A stretch of 64,000 bases of DNA from Streptococcus sp. Marseille-Q6470 (lineage in GTDB: Bacteria > Bacillota > Bacilli > Lactobacillales > Streptococcaceae). The DNA is taken from contig NZ_OX336385.1 of assembly GCF_946902905.1 (NCBI RefSeq), forward strand, positions 1,298,501 to 1,362,500. Reading direction: 5' to 3'. The position numbers were made by a program, and so were the translations under genes. Below the pieces are notes generated by a model, which saw only the letters and a program-made list of their open reading frames with translations, was not told the origin of the DNA and searched no databases. This document shows, in pieces, positions 56,431-64,000 of this stretch. Numbering within the stretch: the stretch's first letter is position 1; the number at the start of each line of letters is the position of its first letter.

Positions 56431-57471
56431 ATGGTAAAAAAAATAATCGGAATGTTTTTAGGCTTTGTTCTTGTGACAGTGCTTGGTGTGGGAGCTTATG
56501 CCTATACTATCTACCAACAAAGTACACAGACTTTAGCCAAAACTTATAAACAAATCGGAGAAGAAACCAAGGTTATCGAGGCAACTGAACCATTGACAAT
56601 CCTATTGATGGGGGTAGATACGGGGAATGTCGAACGTACAGACCCATGGGCAGGAAATAGTGATTCAATGATCTTGGTAACAGTGAATCCTAAAACCAAG
56701 AAAGTCGTTATGATGAGTTTGGAACGTGATATTCTGACACAAATCCAACAACCAGATGGTAGTGTTAGAGAAGCTAAACTCAACGCTGCCTATGCTGATG
56801 GTGGGGCAGAGCTTGCCATTTCGACCATTCAAAAAATGATGAATATCCATATCGACCGCTATGTGATGGTCAATATGCACGGTCTTCAAAGAATGGTTGA
56901 TGCTGTCGGAGGTATTACAGTAAACAACACTCTAGGTTTCCCAATCTCTATCCAAGACCAGGAACCATTTAACACGATTTCTATCGGGGTTGGAGAGCAA
57001 ACATTAAATGGTGAAGAGGCTCTGGTGTATTCACGCATGCGCTATCAGGATCCAGAGGGAGACTACGGTCGTCAGAAACGTCAGCGCGAAGTCATTCAAA
57101 AGATTGTCGAAAAAATCCTTAGTTTGAATAGTGTCAGTCACTACCAAGAAATTCTGAAGGCTCTTAGCGACAATATGCAGACAAATATCGAGATTACGAC
57201 TACAACAATTCCTCAGTTGATGGGCTATCAGGATTCCTTTAAGAATATTGAGTCTCAGCAATTGCGCGGAGAAGATGCAATGATTGACGGAATATCTTAC
57301 CAAATCGTGACATCTGAGCATATGTTAGAGATGCAAAATCTTTTACGCCGTTCATTAGACAAACCAGAAGTTACCGAGTTGGAGACAAATGCAGTTTTGT
57401 ATGAAAACATTTATGGTCGTTTGCCACAAACGACTGGTTCTGTTATAGAGCAAGGACAACAAGAACAATAA
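56431..57471 (+). CDS. lytR: LytR-CpsA-Psr family cell-wall ligase
   Basis: This 346-residue membrane-anchored protein has an N-terminal helix (about 5-27) and an extracellular LCP domain: LLMGVDTGNVERTDPWAGNSDSM, VMMSLERDIL, INKLNAAY-like AKLNAAYADGGA, and YSRMRYQDPEGDYGRQKRQREVI with the conserved arginines. LCP enzymes transfer lipid-linked teichoic acids or capsule to peptidoglycan. The gene starts four bases after the GNAT gene and has no visible ribosome binding site, so it probably depends on coupling. Confidence 0.92.
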   Translation: MVKKIIGMFLGFVLVTVLGVGAYAYTIYQQSTQTLAKTYKQIGEETKVIEATEPLTILLMGVDTGNVERTDPWAGNSDSMILVTVNPKTKKVVMMSLERDILTQIQQPDGSVREAKLNAAYADGGAELAISTIQKMMNIHIDRYVMVNMHGLQRMVDAVGGITVNNTLGFPISIQDQEPFNTISIGVGEQTLNGEEALVYSRMRYQDPEGDYGRQKRQREVIQKIVEKILSLNSVSHYQEILKALSDNMQTNIEITTTTIPQLMGYQDSFKNIESQQLRGEDAMIDGISYQIVTSEHMLEMQNLLRRSLDKPEVTELETNAVLYENIYGRLPQTTGSVIEQGQQEQ

Positions 57472-57484
57472 GAAATGAATATTG

Positions 57485-57515
57485 AAATCGTAGGAATTTT
57501 CCTGCGATTTTTTCA
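57485..57515 (+). terminator. Terminator of tsaE-GNAT-lytR
   Basis: AAATCGTAGGA (57485) pairs with TCCTGCGATTT (57500) with one G-U pair, followed by T. The T tract also forms the AT-rich segment upstream of the CIN box. Confidence 0.88.
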
Positions 57516-57521
57516 AAGAAA

Positions 57522-57529
57522 TCCGAATA
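57522..57529 (+). promoter_or_regulatory. CIN box (ComX/SigX-dependent promoter) of cinA
   Basis: TCCGAATA matches the combox pattern TNCGAATA used by the competence sigma factor ComX. A T-rich block lies about 10-15 bases upstream, and the cinA ribosome binding site lies close downstream. cinA-recA is a known late competence operon in pneumococci. Confidence 0.85.
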
Positions 57530-57547
57530 GATAGGTAGGAGGAAAAA

Positions 57548-58804
57548 ATGAAAGCGGAAATAATAGCTGTTGGGACAGAGATTCTAACAGGTCAAATTGT
57601 CAATACCAATGCACAGTTTTTGTCTGAAAAGTTGGCTGAAATCGGTGTTGATGTCTACTTCCAAACGGCTGTAGGAGATAATGAGGCTCGTCTCTTATCC
57701 TTGTTGGAGATTGCTCAGAATCGTAGCAATCTGGTTATCCTAACAGGAGGATTGGGACCGACAGAGGATGATTTGACCAAACAAACCTTGGCCCATTTTC
57801 TAGGGCGTGATTTAACTTTTGATGCTCATGCGCAGGCTAAACTAGATGACTTTTTTGCTCATCGACCGGACTATGCCCGAACTCCAAATAATGAGCGCCA
57901 AGCTCAAATCGTTGAGGGTTCAATCCCGCTACCTAATGAAACAGGACTAGCAGTCGGAGGCATGATTGAGGTGGCTGGCGTGACCTATGTCGTCCTACCA
58001 GGGCCACCAAGCGAACTAAAACCCATGGTTTTGAATGAATTGTTGCCAAGATTGACAACTGGAGCTAAGTTATACTCACGCGTGCTACGTTTCTTTGGTA
58101 TTGGCGAGAGCCAGCTGGTAACGATTCTGTCGGATTTGATTGAAGAACAAACAGATCCAACCTTGGCCCCTTATGCAAAAACGGGAGAAGTGACTTTGCG
58201 CTTGTCTACCAAGGCTACTAGTCAAGAGGAGGCAAGAAAAGCTTTGGATTGTCTTGAGGGTCAAATTCTTGCACGTCAGACTTTTGAAGGGATTGCTTTA
58301 AAGGATATCTGCTATGGATATGGCGAGGAAGCAAGTCTAGCCAGCGTAGTTATTGAGGGATTGAAAAAGCAGAAGAAAACCATCACAGCTGCAGAAAGCT
58401 TGACAGCAGGGCTTTTCCAATCAACTTTGGCGGACTTTTCGGGAGTGTCAGCTATCTTTAAAGGTGGCTTTGTCACTTATAGCATGGAAGAAAAGGCTAA
58501 GATGTTAGATATTCCACAAGCAGAGTTGGAAGAATATGGAGTCGTGTCAGCATTTACAGCGGAAAAAATGGCGGAGCAAGCACGATTTAAAACCCAGTCG
58601 GACTTTGGAGTTTCCTTGACAGGTGTGGCTGGTCCGGATAGTCTAGAAGGGCATCCTGCAGGTACAGTTTTTATCGGCTTGTCTCAAGCATCAGGCACAG
58701 AAGTTGTTCGTGTCAATATAGCTGGAAGAAGCCGAGCAGATGTTCGTAAAATTGCAGTTATGCATGCTTTTAACTTGGTTCGCAAAGCTTTATTAAGTGA
58801 CTGA
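57548..58804 (+). CDS. cinA: Competence-induced protein CinA
   Basis: This 418-residue protein has an N-terminal MoCF-like domain ([41 protein letters not shown]) and a C-terminal CinA domain ([44 protein letters not shown]), linked to nicotinamide mononucleotide deamidation and ADP-ribose hydrolysis in homologues. In pneumococci it brings RecA to the membrane during transformation. GTAGGAGGAAAAA precedes the ATG. It is followed by recA in 54 bases. Confidence 0.95.
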   Translation: MKAEIIAVGTEILTGQIVNTNAQFLSEKLAEIGVDVYFQTAVGDNEARLLSLLEIAQNRSNLVILTGGLGPTEDDLTKQTLAHFLGRDLTFDAHAQAKLDDFFAHRPDYARTPNNERQAQIVEGSIPLPNETGLAVGGMIEVAGVTYVVLPGPPSELKPMVLNELLPRLTTGAKLYSRVLRFFGIGESQLVTILSDLIEEQTDPTLAPYAKTGEVTLRLSTKATSQEEARKALDCLEGQILARQTFEGIALKDICYGYGEEASLASVVIEGLKKQKKTITAAESLTAGLFQSTLADFSGVSAIFKGGFVTYSMEEKAKMLDIPQAELEEYGVVSAFTAEKMAEQARFKTQSDFGVSLTGVAGPDSLEGHPAGTVFIGLSQASGTEVVRVNIAGRSRADVRKIAVMHAFNLVRKALLSD

Positions 58805-58808
58805 CTTT

Positions 58809-58817
58809 TGATATAAT
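58809..58817 (+). promoter_or_regulatory. Extended -10 of recA
   Basis: TGA followed by TATAAT in the cinA-recA gap, giving recA a basal promoter in addition to the CIN-box transcript. Confidence 0.7.
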
Positions 58818-58858
58818 AGAAGAAGGTTCTAAGAATTATAAAAATATAGGAGAACAAA

Positions 58859-60007
58859 ATGGCGAAAAAACCAACAAAAAAATTAGATGAAATCGGCAAA
58901 AAATTTGGAGCTGATCGTGAAAAAGCCTTGAACGATGCCCTTAAATTGATTGAAAAAGACTTCGGTAAGGGTTCAATCATGCGTTTAGGTGAACGTGCCG
59001 AGCAAAAAGTACAAGTGATGAGTTCAGGTTCTTTGGCACTTGATATTGCGCTCGGTTCAGGTGGTTATCCAAAGGGACGTATCATCGAAATCTACGGTCC
59101 AGAGTCATCAGGTAAGACAACGGTTGCCCTTCACGCTGTAGCACAAGCACAAAAAGAAGGTGGAATTGCAGCCTTTATCGATGCGGAACACGCTCTTGAT
59201 CCAGCCTATGCAGCAGCTCTTGGTGTGAATATTGACGAATTGCTCTTATCACAACCAGACTCAGGTGAGCAAGGTCTTGAAATTGCAGGGAAATTGATCG
59301 ACTCAGGTGCAGTTGACCTAGTCGTTATCGACTCAGTTGCAGCCCTTGTACCTCGTGCGGAAATCGATGGAGATATCGGAGATAGCCACGTTGGTCTTCA
59401 AGCTCGTATGATGAGCCAAGCTATGCGTAAACTTGGTGCTTCTATCAACAAGACTAAGACAATTGCCATCTTCATCAACCAATTGCGTGAAAAAGTAGGA
59501 GTTATGTTTGGTAATCCAGAAACAACTCCTGGTGGACGTGCCCTTAAATTCTATGCTTCAGTTCGTTTAGACGTTCGTGGAAGCACACAGATCAAGGGAA
59601 CTGGTGACCAAAAAGATACTAACGTCGGTAAAGAAACGAAGATCAAAGTTGTGAAAAACAAGGTTGCCCCACCGTTCAAGGAAGCTCTTGTTGAAATCAT
59701 GTATGGAGAAGGTATTTCTAGAACTGGTGAACTCTTGAAGATTGCTAGTGATTTGGATATTATCCAAAAAGCAGGTGCTTGGTACTCATACAAAGGTGAA
59801 AAAATCGGACAAGGTTCTGAGAATGCTAAGAAATACTTGGCAGACCATCCAGAAATCTTTGATGAAATTGACCACCAAGTTCGTGTTCAATATGGTTTAA
59901 TTGAAGAGGAAGAAGGCTCTAAAGCAAGTGCAGCAGCTGATGCAGATTCTAACCAAGAAGTAACACTTGATTTGGGCGACGCTCTTGAAATCGAAATTGA
60001 AGAATAA
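58859..60007 (+). CDS. recA: Recombinase RecA
   Basis: This 382-residue ATPase drives homologous recombination, DNA repair and uptake of transforming DNA. It has Walker [15 protein letters not shown], Walker [19 protein letters not shown], the MAW segment, and the L2-adjacent [28 protein letters not shown]. The C-terminus is acidic (EIEIEE). ATAGGAGAACAAA precedes the ATG. In S. pneumoniae dinF and lytA follow in the same operon. Here a terminator and an opposite-strand GNAT gene follow instead. Confidence 0.97.
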   Translation: MAKKPTKKLDEIGKKFGADREKALNDALKLIEKDFGKGSIMRLGERAEQKVQVMSSGSLALDIALGSGGYPKGRIIEIYGPESSGKTTVALHAVAQAQKEGGIAAFIDAEHALDPAYAAALGVNIDELLLSQPDSGEQGLEIAGKLIDSGAVDLVVIDSVAALVPRAEIDGDIGDSHVGLQARMMSQAMRKLGASINKTKTIAIFINQLREKVGVMFGNPETTPGGRALKFYASVRLDVRGSTQIKGTGDQKDTNVGKETKIKVVKNKVAPPFKEALVEIMYGEGISRTGELLKIASDLDIIQKAGAWYSYKGEKIGQGSENAKKYLADHPEIFDEIDHQVRVQYGLIEEEEGSKASAAADADSNQEVTLDLGDALEIEIEE

Positions 60008-60011
60008 AAAG

Positions 60012-60040
60012 AAAAGTAGCAGTTTTACTGCTACTTTTTG
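60012..60040. terminator. Bidirectional terminator between recA and the GNAT gene
   Basis: AAAAGTAGCAGT and ACTGCTACTTTT form a perfect 12-base-pair stem around TTT, with A and T runs on either side. Confidence 0.93.
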
Positions 60041-60051
60041 TTTCATGATGA

Positions 60052-60606
60052 CTAGTGGTCACTAAAGCGTCGGTATTCGATACGAAAGTCGAAGTAGTTC
60101 TCTTCTTGCAATTTTTGAAAGATGTTCCGATAGGCCTCTTCATCAAAGTGGTCGCCACGATAGAGAATTTCGAAGCTCATTCCCTCGTATTCCAAGAAGG
60201 CGTTGGCAGTTTTAAAGCCATTTTGTAAGTAAAAGTCCATGCGGGATTTTCTTTGTTCGAGATTGTCACAGTCTTCGTCTAATCGCTCCACTTCAAGAAT
60301 CATAGTACGCTGGTAAAAATCAATGAGTTTTTCAATGATTTCTCTCCCGTACCCATGACTGCGGAGATGGGGCATAATGGCAAAGAAGCTAATGTAGAAA
60401 GCTTTTTGATTAGAAATGGCAAAAGCGAAGCCGACAAATTCTTCTTCGTTATAAAAGGCGAAAAAGTGGGCGTCATCTCTATCCTGGTAACTTAAAAATT
60501 CCTCCAAAGAGACACGTTCTTCTTCAGGGAAGGCCTCCTTGTTTAATTGTTCCACTTTCTCAAGGTCTGGGAATACATCTGTAATTAACTGACTTGTTAA
60601 GTTCAT
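60052..60606 (-). CDS. GNAT family N-acetyltransferase
   Basis: This 184-residue protein has an acetyl-CoA-binding core (YISFFAIMPHLRSHGYGREIIEKLIDFYQ, then MILEVE and QRKSRMDFYLQNGFKTANAFLEYEG). EEERVSLEEFLSYQDRDDAHFFAFYNEEEFVGFAFA is the N-terminal strand region. The substrate is unknown. AAAGGAGGGTATGT precedes the ATG. It is divergent from the MATE exporter, 108 bases apart. Confidence 0.87.
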   Translation of the reverse strand: MNLTSQLITDVFPDLEKVEQLNKEAFPEEERVSLEEFLSYQDRDDAHFFAFYNEEEFVGFAFAISNQKAFYISFFAIMPHLRSHGYGREIIEKLIDFYQRTMILEVERLDEDCDNLEQRKSRMDFYLQNGFKTANAFLEYEGMSFEILYRGDHFDEEAYRNIFQKLQEENYFDFRIEYRRFSDH

Positions 60607-60679
60607 ACATACCCTCCTTTTCTGTCACGATTATACCAGATTGTTTACATATAGGCAACGCTTTCTTAAGGAAACTCCC

Positions 60680-60708
60680 TTGTTCCTCTACTAGAAAGCT
60701 GATATAAT
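60680..60708 (+). promoter_or_regulatory. Promoter of the MATE gene, spaced for a leaderless mRNA
   Basis: TTGTTC (60680), 17 bases, then TATAAT (60703) with a TGA extension. Six bases (AGCCAT) separate it from the ATG, so transcription should start at the start codon. Confidence 0.78.
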
Positions 60709-60714
60709 AGCCAT

Positions 60715-62085
60715 ATGAATAAAAAATCAACGGTGGACTTGATTCATGGTCCTATCCTTCCTTCACTGATTAGTTTTGCATTACCGATTTTACTGTCCAA
60801 CATCTTTCAGCAACTATACAATACAGCTGATATTTTGATTGTTGGGCGTTTTTTAGGGCAAGATTCCTTGGCGGCAGTCGGAGCTACGACAGCTATTTTT
60901 GATTTGATTATCGGCTTTGCCCTCGGTGTTGGAAATGGGATGGGAGTCGTTATTGCTCGTCTTTATGGTGCTCGTAATTTTGCAAAGATTAAGGAAGCTG
61001 TCGCAGCGACTTGGATTTTAGGTGCAATTCTGAGTGGTCTTGTGATGCTGATGGGTTTCTTCGGTCTTTATCCGCTCTTACAATATCTCGAAACACCTGC
61101 AGAAATCCTCCCCCAATCCTATGAATACATCTCAATGATTGTTAGCTGCGTGGGAGTTAGCTTTGCCTATAATCTCTTTGCAGGATTACTACGATCAATT
61201 GGTGATAGCCTTGCGGCGCTTGCCTTTCTTATCTTTTCAGCCATTGTTAATGTCATTCTAGATTTATATTTTATTACACAATTGCAGTTAGGGGTTCAGT
61301 CTGCAGGTCTTGCAACCATCATCTCGCAAGGTTTGTCTGCTATTCTCTGTTATTTCTATATCCGCAAGAGTGTTCCAGAGCTCCTTCCAGGCTTGAAGCA
61401 CTTCAAATGGAACAAGGCTCTCTATATTGATCTCTTGGAGCAGGGACTAGCCATGGGGCTGATGGGTTCAATCGTTTCTATCGGAAGTGTGATCTTGCAA
61501 TCCTCTGTTAACAGTTTTGGAGCAGTTATTATCAGTGCCCAAACGGCAGCACGTAGAATCATGGCCTTTGCCTTATTGCCAATGACGGCTATTTCATCTT
61601 CGATGACGACTTTTATCTCTCAAAACTTTGGGGCAAAACGTCCCGAACGCATTGTCCAAGGTCTTCGCTTAGGGAGCTACTTGAGCATGTCTTGGGCAAC
61701 CTTTGCTTGTGTATTCCTATTTTTTGCAAGTCCTAGCCTCGTTTCTTTCTTAGCGAGTTCATCAGATGGTTACTTGATTGAAAATGGGGCCTTGTATCTA
61801 CGCATTAGTTCTGTTTTCTATCCCTTTTTGAGTCTTTTATTGATTTATAGAAATAGTTTGCAGGGACTCGGTCAAAAACTCTTGCCCCTCCTATCTAGTT
61901 TTATCGAGTTTATCGGGAAAATTGTTTTTGTAGCTTGGATTATTCCTTGGGCGGGTTATACAGGTGTTATCCTATGTGAACCGCTACTCTGGCTTGTGAT
62001 GACTGTTCAACTTTACTTCTCCCTCTCTCAACACCCTTGGATAAAAGAAGGTAAGAAAATCGTAGCAGCCGGCGGGAAATCCTAG
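60715..62085 (+). CDS. MATE family efflux transporter
   Basis: This 456-residue protein has twelve membrane helices in two halves. Each half starts with a MATE-type stretch (LPILLSNIFQQLYNTADILIVGRFLG; LEQGLAMGLMGSIVSIGSVILQ). MATE proteins expel cationic drugs or metabolites using Na+ or H+. It is not in the DinF position of pneumococci and has its own promoter. It lacks a ribosome binding site and looks leaderless. The substrate is unknown. Confidence 0.9.
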   Translation: MNKKSTVDLIHGPILPSLISFALPILLSNIFQQLYNTADILIVGRFLGQDSLAAVGATTAIFDLIIGFALGVGNGMGVVIARLYGARNFAKIKEAVAATWILGAILSGLVMLMGFFGLYPLLQYLETPAEILPQSYEYISMIVSCVGVSFAYNLFAGLLRSIGDSLAALAFLIFSAIVNVILDLYFITQLQLGVQSAGLATIISQGLSAILCYFYIRKSVPELLPGLKHFKWNKALYIDLLEQGLAMGLMGSIVSIGSVILQSSVNSFGAVIISAQTAARRIMAFALLPMTAISSSMTTFISQNFGAKRPERIVQGLRLGSYLSMSWATFACVFLFFASPSLVSFLASSSDGYLIENGALYLRISSVFYPFLSLLLIYRNSLQGLGQKLLPLLSSFIEFIGKIVFVAWIIPWAGYTGVILCEPLLWLVMTVQLYFSLSQHPWIKEGKKIVAAGGKS

Positions 62086-62137
62086 CTTGCTTTACAAAAG
62101 AAAATCCATTTCCTCTAGTGAAAATCTACTAGACTTG

Positions 62138-62146
62138 TGTTATAAT
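62138..62146 (+). promoter_or_regulatory. Extended -10 of the yebC gene
   Basis: TGT followed by TATAAT (62141), with a weak GTGAAA 17 bases upstream. Confidence 0.65.
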
Positions 62147-62181
62147 AAGAAAGATTAAAATGTGAAAAAAGGAGATTCCTA

Positions 62182-62898
62182 ATGGGACGTAAATGGGCCA
62201 ATATCGTAGCCAAGAAAACGGCTAAAGATGGAGCTAACTCTAAAGTATATGCAAAATTTGGTGTAGAAATCTATGTAGCAGCTAAAAAAGGTGAACCAGA
62301 TCCAGAACTAAATACTGCTTTGAAATTTGTTATCGATCGTGCCAAACAAGCGCAAGTGCCAAAACACGTGATTGATAAGGCTATTGATAAGGCGAAAGGA
62401 AACACGGACGAAACCTTTACAGAAGGTCGTTACGAAGGATTTGGACCAAATGGTTCTATGTTGATTGTTGATACCTTGACTTCAAACGTTAACCGTACAG
62501 CTGCCAATGTCCGTGCGGCTTTTGGTAAAAACGGCGGAAACATGGGAGCTTCAGGTTCTGTGTCTTACCTCTTTGACAACAAGGGTGTTATCGTATTTGC
62601 AGGTGACGATGCGGATGCTATCTTTGAACTCTTGCTTGAAGCAGATGTCGATGTAGATGATGTAGAAGCAGAAGAAGGAACAATCACTGTCTACACAGCT
62701 CCAACTGACCTTCACAAGGCTATCGTTGCTTTGCGTGAGTCTGGTATCGAAGAATTCCAAGTGACAGAACTTGAGATGATTCCTCAATCAGAAGTTGAGT
62801 TGTCAGGTGATGACCTTGAAACATTTGAAAAACTCTACAGCGTTCTTGAAGACGACGAAGACGTACAAAAAATCTACACCAACGTTGATGGATTCTAA
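62182..62898 (+). CDS. YebC/PmpR family regulatory protein
   Basis: This 238-residue protein of the YebC family has [30 protein letters not shown] at the start, [21 protein letters not shown] in the middle and an acidic C-terminus. Members act as transcription regulators or, as shown for some YebC proteins, help translation of proline-rich stretches. AAAAGGAGATTCCTA precedes the ATG. It stands alone ahead of a strong terminator. Confidence 0.93.
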   Translation: MGRKWANIVAKKTAKDGANSKVYAKFGVEIYVAAKKGEPDPELNTALKFVIDRAKQAQVPKHVIDKAIDKAKGNTDETFTEGRYEGFGPNGSMLIVDTLTSNVNRTAANVRAAFGKNGGNMGASGSVSYLFDNKGVIVFAGDDADAIFELLLEADVDVDDVEAEEGTITVYTAPTDLHKAIVALRESGIEEFQVTELEMIPQSEVELSGDDLETFEKLYSVLEDDEDVQKIYTNVDGF

Positions 62899-62900
62899 TA

Positions 62901-62935
62901 AAAAAACGAACAGCTTTAATAGCTGTTCGTTTTTT
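62901..62935. terminator. Bidirectional terminator after yebC
   Basis: AAAAAACGAACAGCT and AGCTGTTCGTTTTTT form a perfect 15-base-pair stem around TTAAT. Confidence 0.95.
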
Positions 62936-62942
62936 AGTTATT

Positions 62943-63641
62943 TTAGACTTTTACTCCATCGTCAGTTTGATCTTTACTATCCAATCCTAGGGCAAATTTA
63001 CGGATGAGAAGAAACTGGCCGTTTTCCTGCTTTGCGAAAGTGAGTACCACTGTCTTGGTGTTTGAACCAAGGGAAAGATAGGTGATTTTTTTAATCTCGT
63101 AGCCACCTGAGGTTGACTCGATTTCAGAATCCGGTAGTCCATGCTTGCTGATAATATCTTTGTAGTTGGTGCCACCTTTTCCTCTATTTGTGGTGTCGCC
63201 TTCTATCAAAGCGTCAAATTGTTCCTGGGTCCAAGCGAAGGAATCGGTATCTTCCGTATCCTCTTGATCATTATCCTCATCTGATCTATAATCTGGCAAA
63301 TTTCCAAATTCCTCATCTTCTGTTATAGAGGCTAGACTTCTGTATGGGTGACGAAAGTTTTTAGCTAAATCAGTAAAGACACCAGAAGGTAATACTTGCG
63401 TCATTAAAACAAGAAAGATGGATAAAACACCTAGGGTCGTTCCGATGATAGCCAATATTTTACGATTTTTGAGATTAAGGCCGATACCAAAAACTCCTAA
63501 GGCTATAGCAACAATAGCGAAGAAAAACGCTAGTATGCTAATGATTGGTAGCCAAGAACCAAGAAGTGCCAGGGCTCCAAAGATAATAGCCAAGATTCCT
63601 AAGATTTTCTCTTCTTTTTGTTTCATTTGTGATGTTCTCAT
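62943..63641 (-). CDS. Membrane protein with DUF4190-like N-terminus
   Basis: This 232-residue protein has a basic start, three hydrophobic segments (about 14-32, 33-54 and 62-83) resembling the DUF4190/GlyGly-type membrane hairpin, then an acidic linker (DEDNDQEDTEDTD) and an extracellular domain of about 90 residues with a late STSGGYEIKKITYLSLGS. The function is unknown. No ribosome binding site is evident before either the first ATG or the one five codons later. The -10 at 63662-63657 implies a leader of about nine bases. Confidence 0.7.
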   Translation of the reverse strand: MRTSQMKQKEEKILGILAIIFGALALLGSWLPIISILAFFFAIVAIALGVFGIGLNLKNRKILAIIGTTLGVLSIFLVLMTQVLPSGVFTDLAKNFRHPYRSLASITEDEEFGNLPDYRSDEDNDQEDTEDTDSFAWTQEQFDALIEGDTTNRGKGGTNYKDIISKHGLPDSEIESTSGGYEIKKITYLSLGSNTKTVVLTFAKQENGQFLLIRKFALGLDSKDQTDDGVKV

Positions 63642-63656
63642 TTCTAATTAGGGTGT

Positions 63657-63697
63657 ATTATAATACGTGTGAGATAGTGTTTATTATAGTGTTTATT
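63657..63697 (-). promoter_or_regulatory. Promoter and direct repeat upstream of the DUF4190-like gene
   Basis: Minus-strand TATAAT occupies 63662-63657. Upstream of it the plus strand carries a perfect 12-base direct repeat, ATAGTGTTTATT at 63674 and 63686, in the -35 region. No standard -35 is visible, so the repeat may bind an activator. Confidence 0.5.
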
Positions 63698-63736
63698 ATA
63701 GATAAAATAAGAGCTGATGTCAATTTTTACTTAAAT

Positions 63737-63821
63737 AGTTCTCAAGGAAACTTTTTCTTGACATCTTTTCTAAAAATGATAAAATAGTTCTCATGAAAAC
63801 TTAATTGTTCCCAAGAGAACT
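63737..63821. promoter_or_regulatory. Three repeated operators of a MarR regulator
   Basis: Three 16-base near-palindromes, AGTTCTCAAGGAAACT (63737), AGTTCTCATGAAAACT (63786) and TGTTCCCAAGAGAACT (63806), share the pattern AGTTCTCnnGAGAACT. They lie upstream of the -35, just after the -10, and in the leader of the marR gene. The pattern and position suggest autoregulation. Confidence 0.8.
63758..63785 (+). promoter_or_regulatory. Promoter of the marR gene
   Basis: TTGACA (63758), 16 bases, then TAAAAT (63780) with a TGA extension. It is flanked by two of the three operators. Confidence 0.82.
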
Positions 63822-63845
63822 ATTTTACATTAGAAGGGAGAAAGC

Positions 63846-64000
63846 ATGGATAAACCGATGTTGGTCTTTAAACGTTTTGGGCACCAGATACACCTCATGG
63901 TGCAAAAGGAAGCCAAACGTTGTGGTATTGAATTTATGGGTGGACCGCAAGGGCAGGTCCTTCGTTTTTTAGATCACCGTGAACATGAACAAGAACTGAC
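63846..64000 (+). CDS. MarR family transcriptional regulator (3' partial)
   Basis: The first 51 codons are visible before the window ends. FKRFGHQIHLMVQKEAKRCG is a dimerisation helix, and GGPQGQVLRFLDHREHEQEL matches the start of the MarR winged helix. GAAGGGAGAAAGC precedes the ATG. MarR proteins repress efflux or stress genes and are released by small phenolic or lipid ligands. Genes it controls are probably downstream, outside the window. Confidence 0.82.
   Translation, partial: MDKPMLVFKRFGHQIHLMVQKEAKRCGIEFMGGPQGQVLRFLDHREHEQEL

Overview
The window looks like a low-GC Gram-positive chromosome, a Streptococcus of the Mitis group (S. mitis/oralis/infantis-like). The signs are a pneumococcus-like gene content and order (mal cluster, cinA-recA, the spx/ireB/ruvX/DUF1292/folC run), LPXTG surface proteins, a streptococcal MET-box, a ComX-type CIN box, recurrent extended -10 (TGn) promoters and two RUP-like 105-bp miniature elements. 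The species is an inference. No rRNA, tRNA, CRISPR array or prophage was seen. Most of it is core genome.

Layout. 1-6.2 kb: the end of an LPXTG surface protein with a CAP domain, then a methionine uptake operon (metQ, an M20 peptidase, metN, metP) behind a MET-box. 6.3-12.4 kb: a putative ECF S component, an Rgg-type regulator with an MFS exporter, hisS, and a collagen-binding-type LPXTG adhesin with a threonine-rich repeat stalk. 12.4-16.4 kb: a GT2 glycosyltransferase with a YfhO protein, a likely lipid-linked sugar pathway acting outside the membrane. 16.5-18.9 kb: a six-gene membrane operon led by a small HTH regulator (small membrane protein, PspC, DUF3169-like, CPBP protease, small membrane protein). 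19-21.7 kb: aspS and a YitT protein. 21.8-31.5 kb: the maltodextrin regulon (malR, malA, malD, malC, malX on the minus strand; malQ and malP on the plus strand) around a divergent control region with paired operators.

31.7-45.4 kb: mostly housekeeping genes (rlmA(II), a YciI protein, an HxlR regulator, tyrS, mutL, ruvA, tag, a CPBP protease, a SemiSWEET, DUF1129, corA, uvrA, pepP). A RUP-like element abuts the mutL stop. 45.4-48.5 kb: a magnesium module made of a promoter, an M-box riboswitch, a terminator, a 23-codon leader ORF with an acidic/proline stretch, a long hairpin, a second RUP-like element, and mgtA. 48.6-52.8 kb: spx, a lipoprotein, ireB-ruvX-DUF1292, a tandem array of alternating hairpins, folC and another lipoprotein. 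52.9-64 kb: a HAD phosphatase, a purine permease, tsaE-GNAT-lytR, cinA-recA, a GNAT, a MATE exporter, yebC, a membrane protein, and the start of a MarR gene behind three repeated operators.

The strongest candidates for something undescribed are (1) the roughly 50-bp-period array of eight hairpins between the DUF1292 gene and folC, which shows paired compensatory substitutions between units, and (2) the short leader ORF and hairpin between the M-box terminator and mgtA, which suggests a second, translation-coupled layer of magnesium control. Two genes (tsaE and the MATE exporter) also appear to be leaderless.
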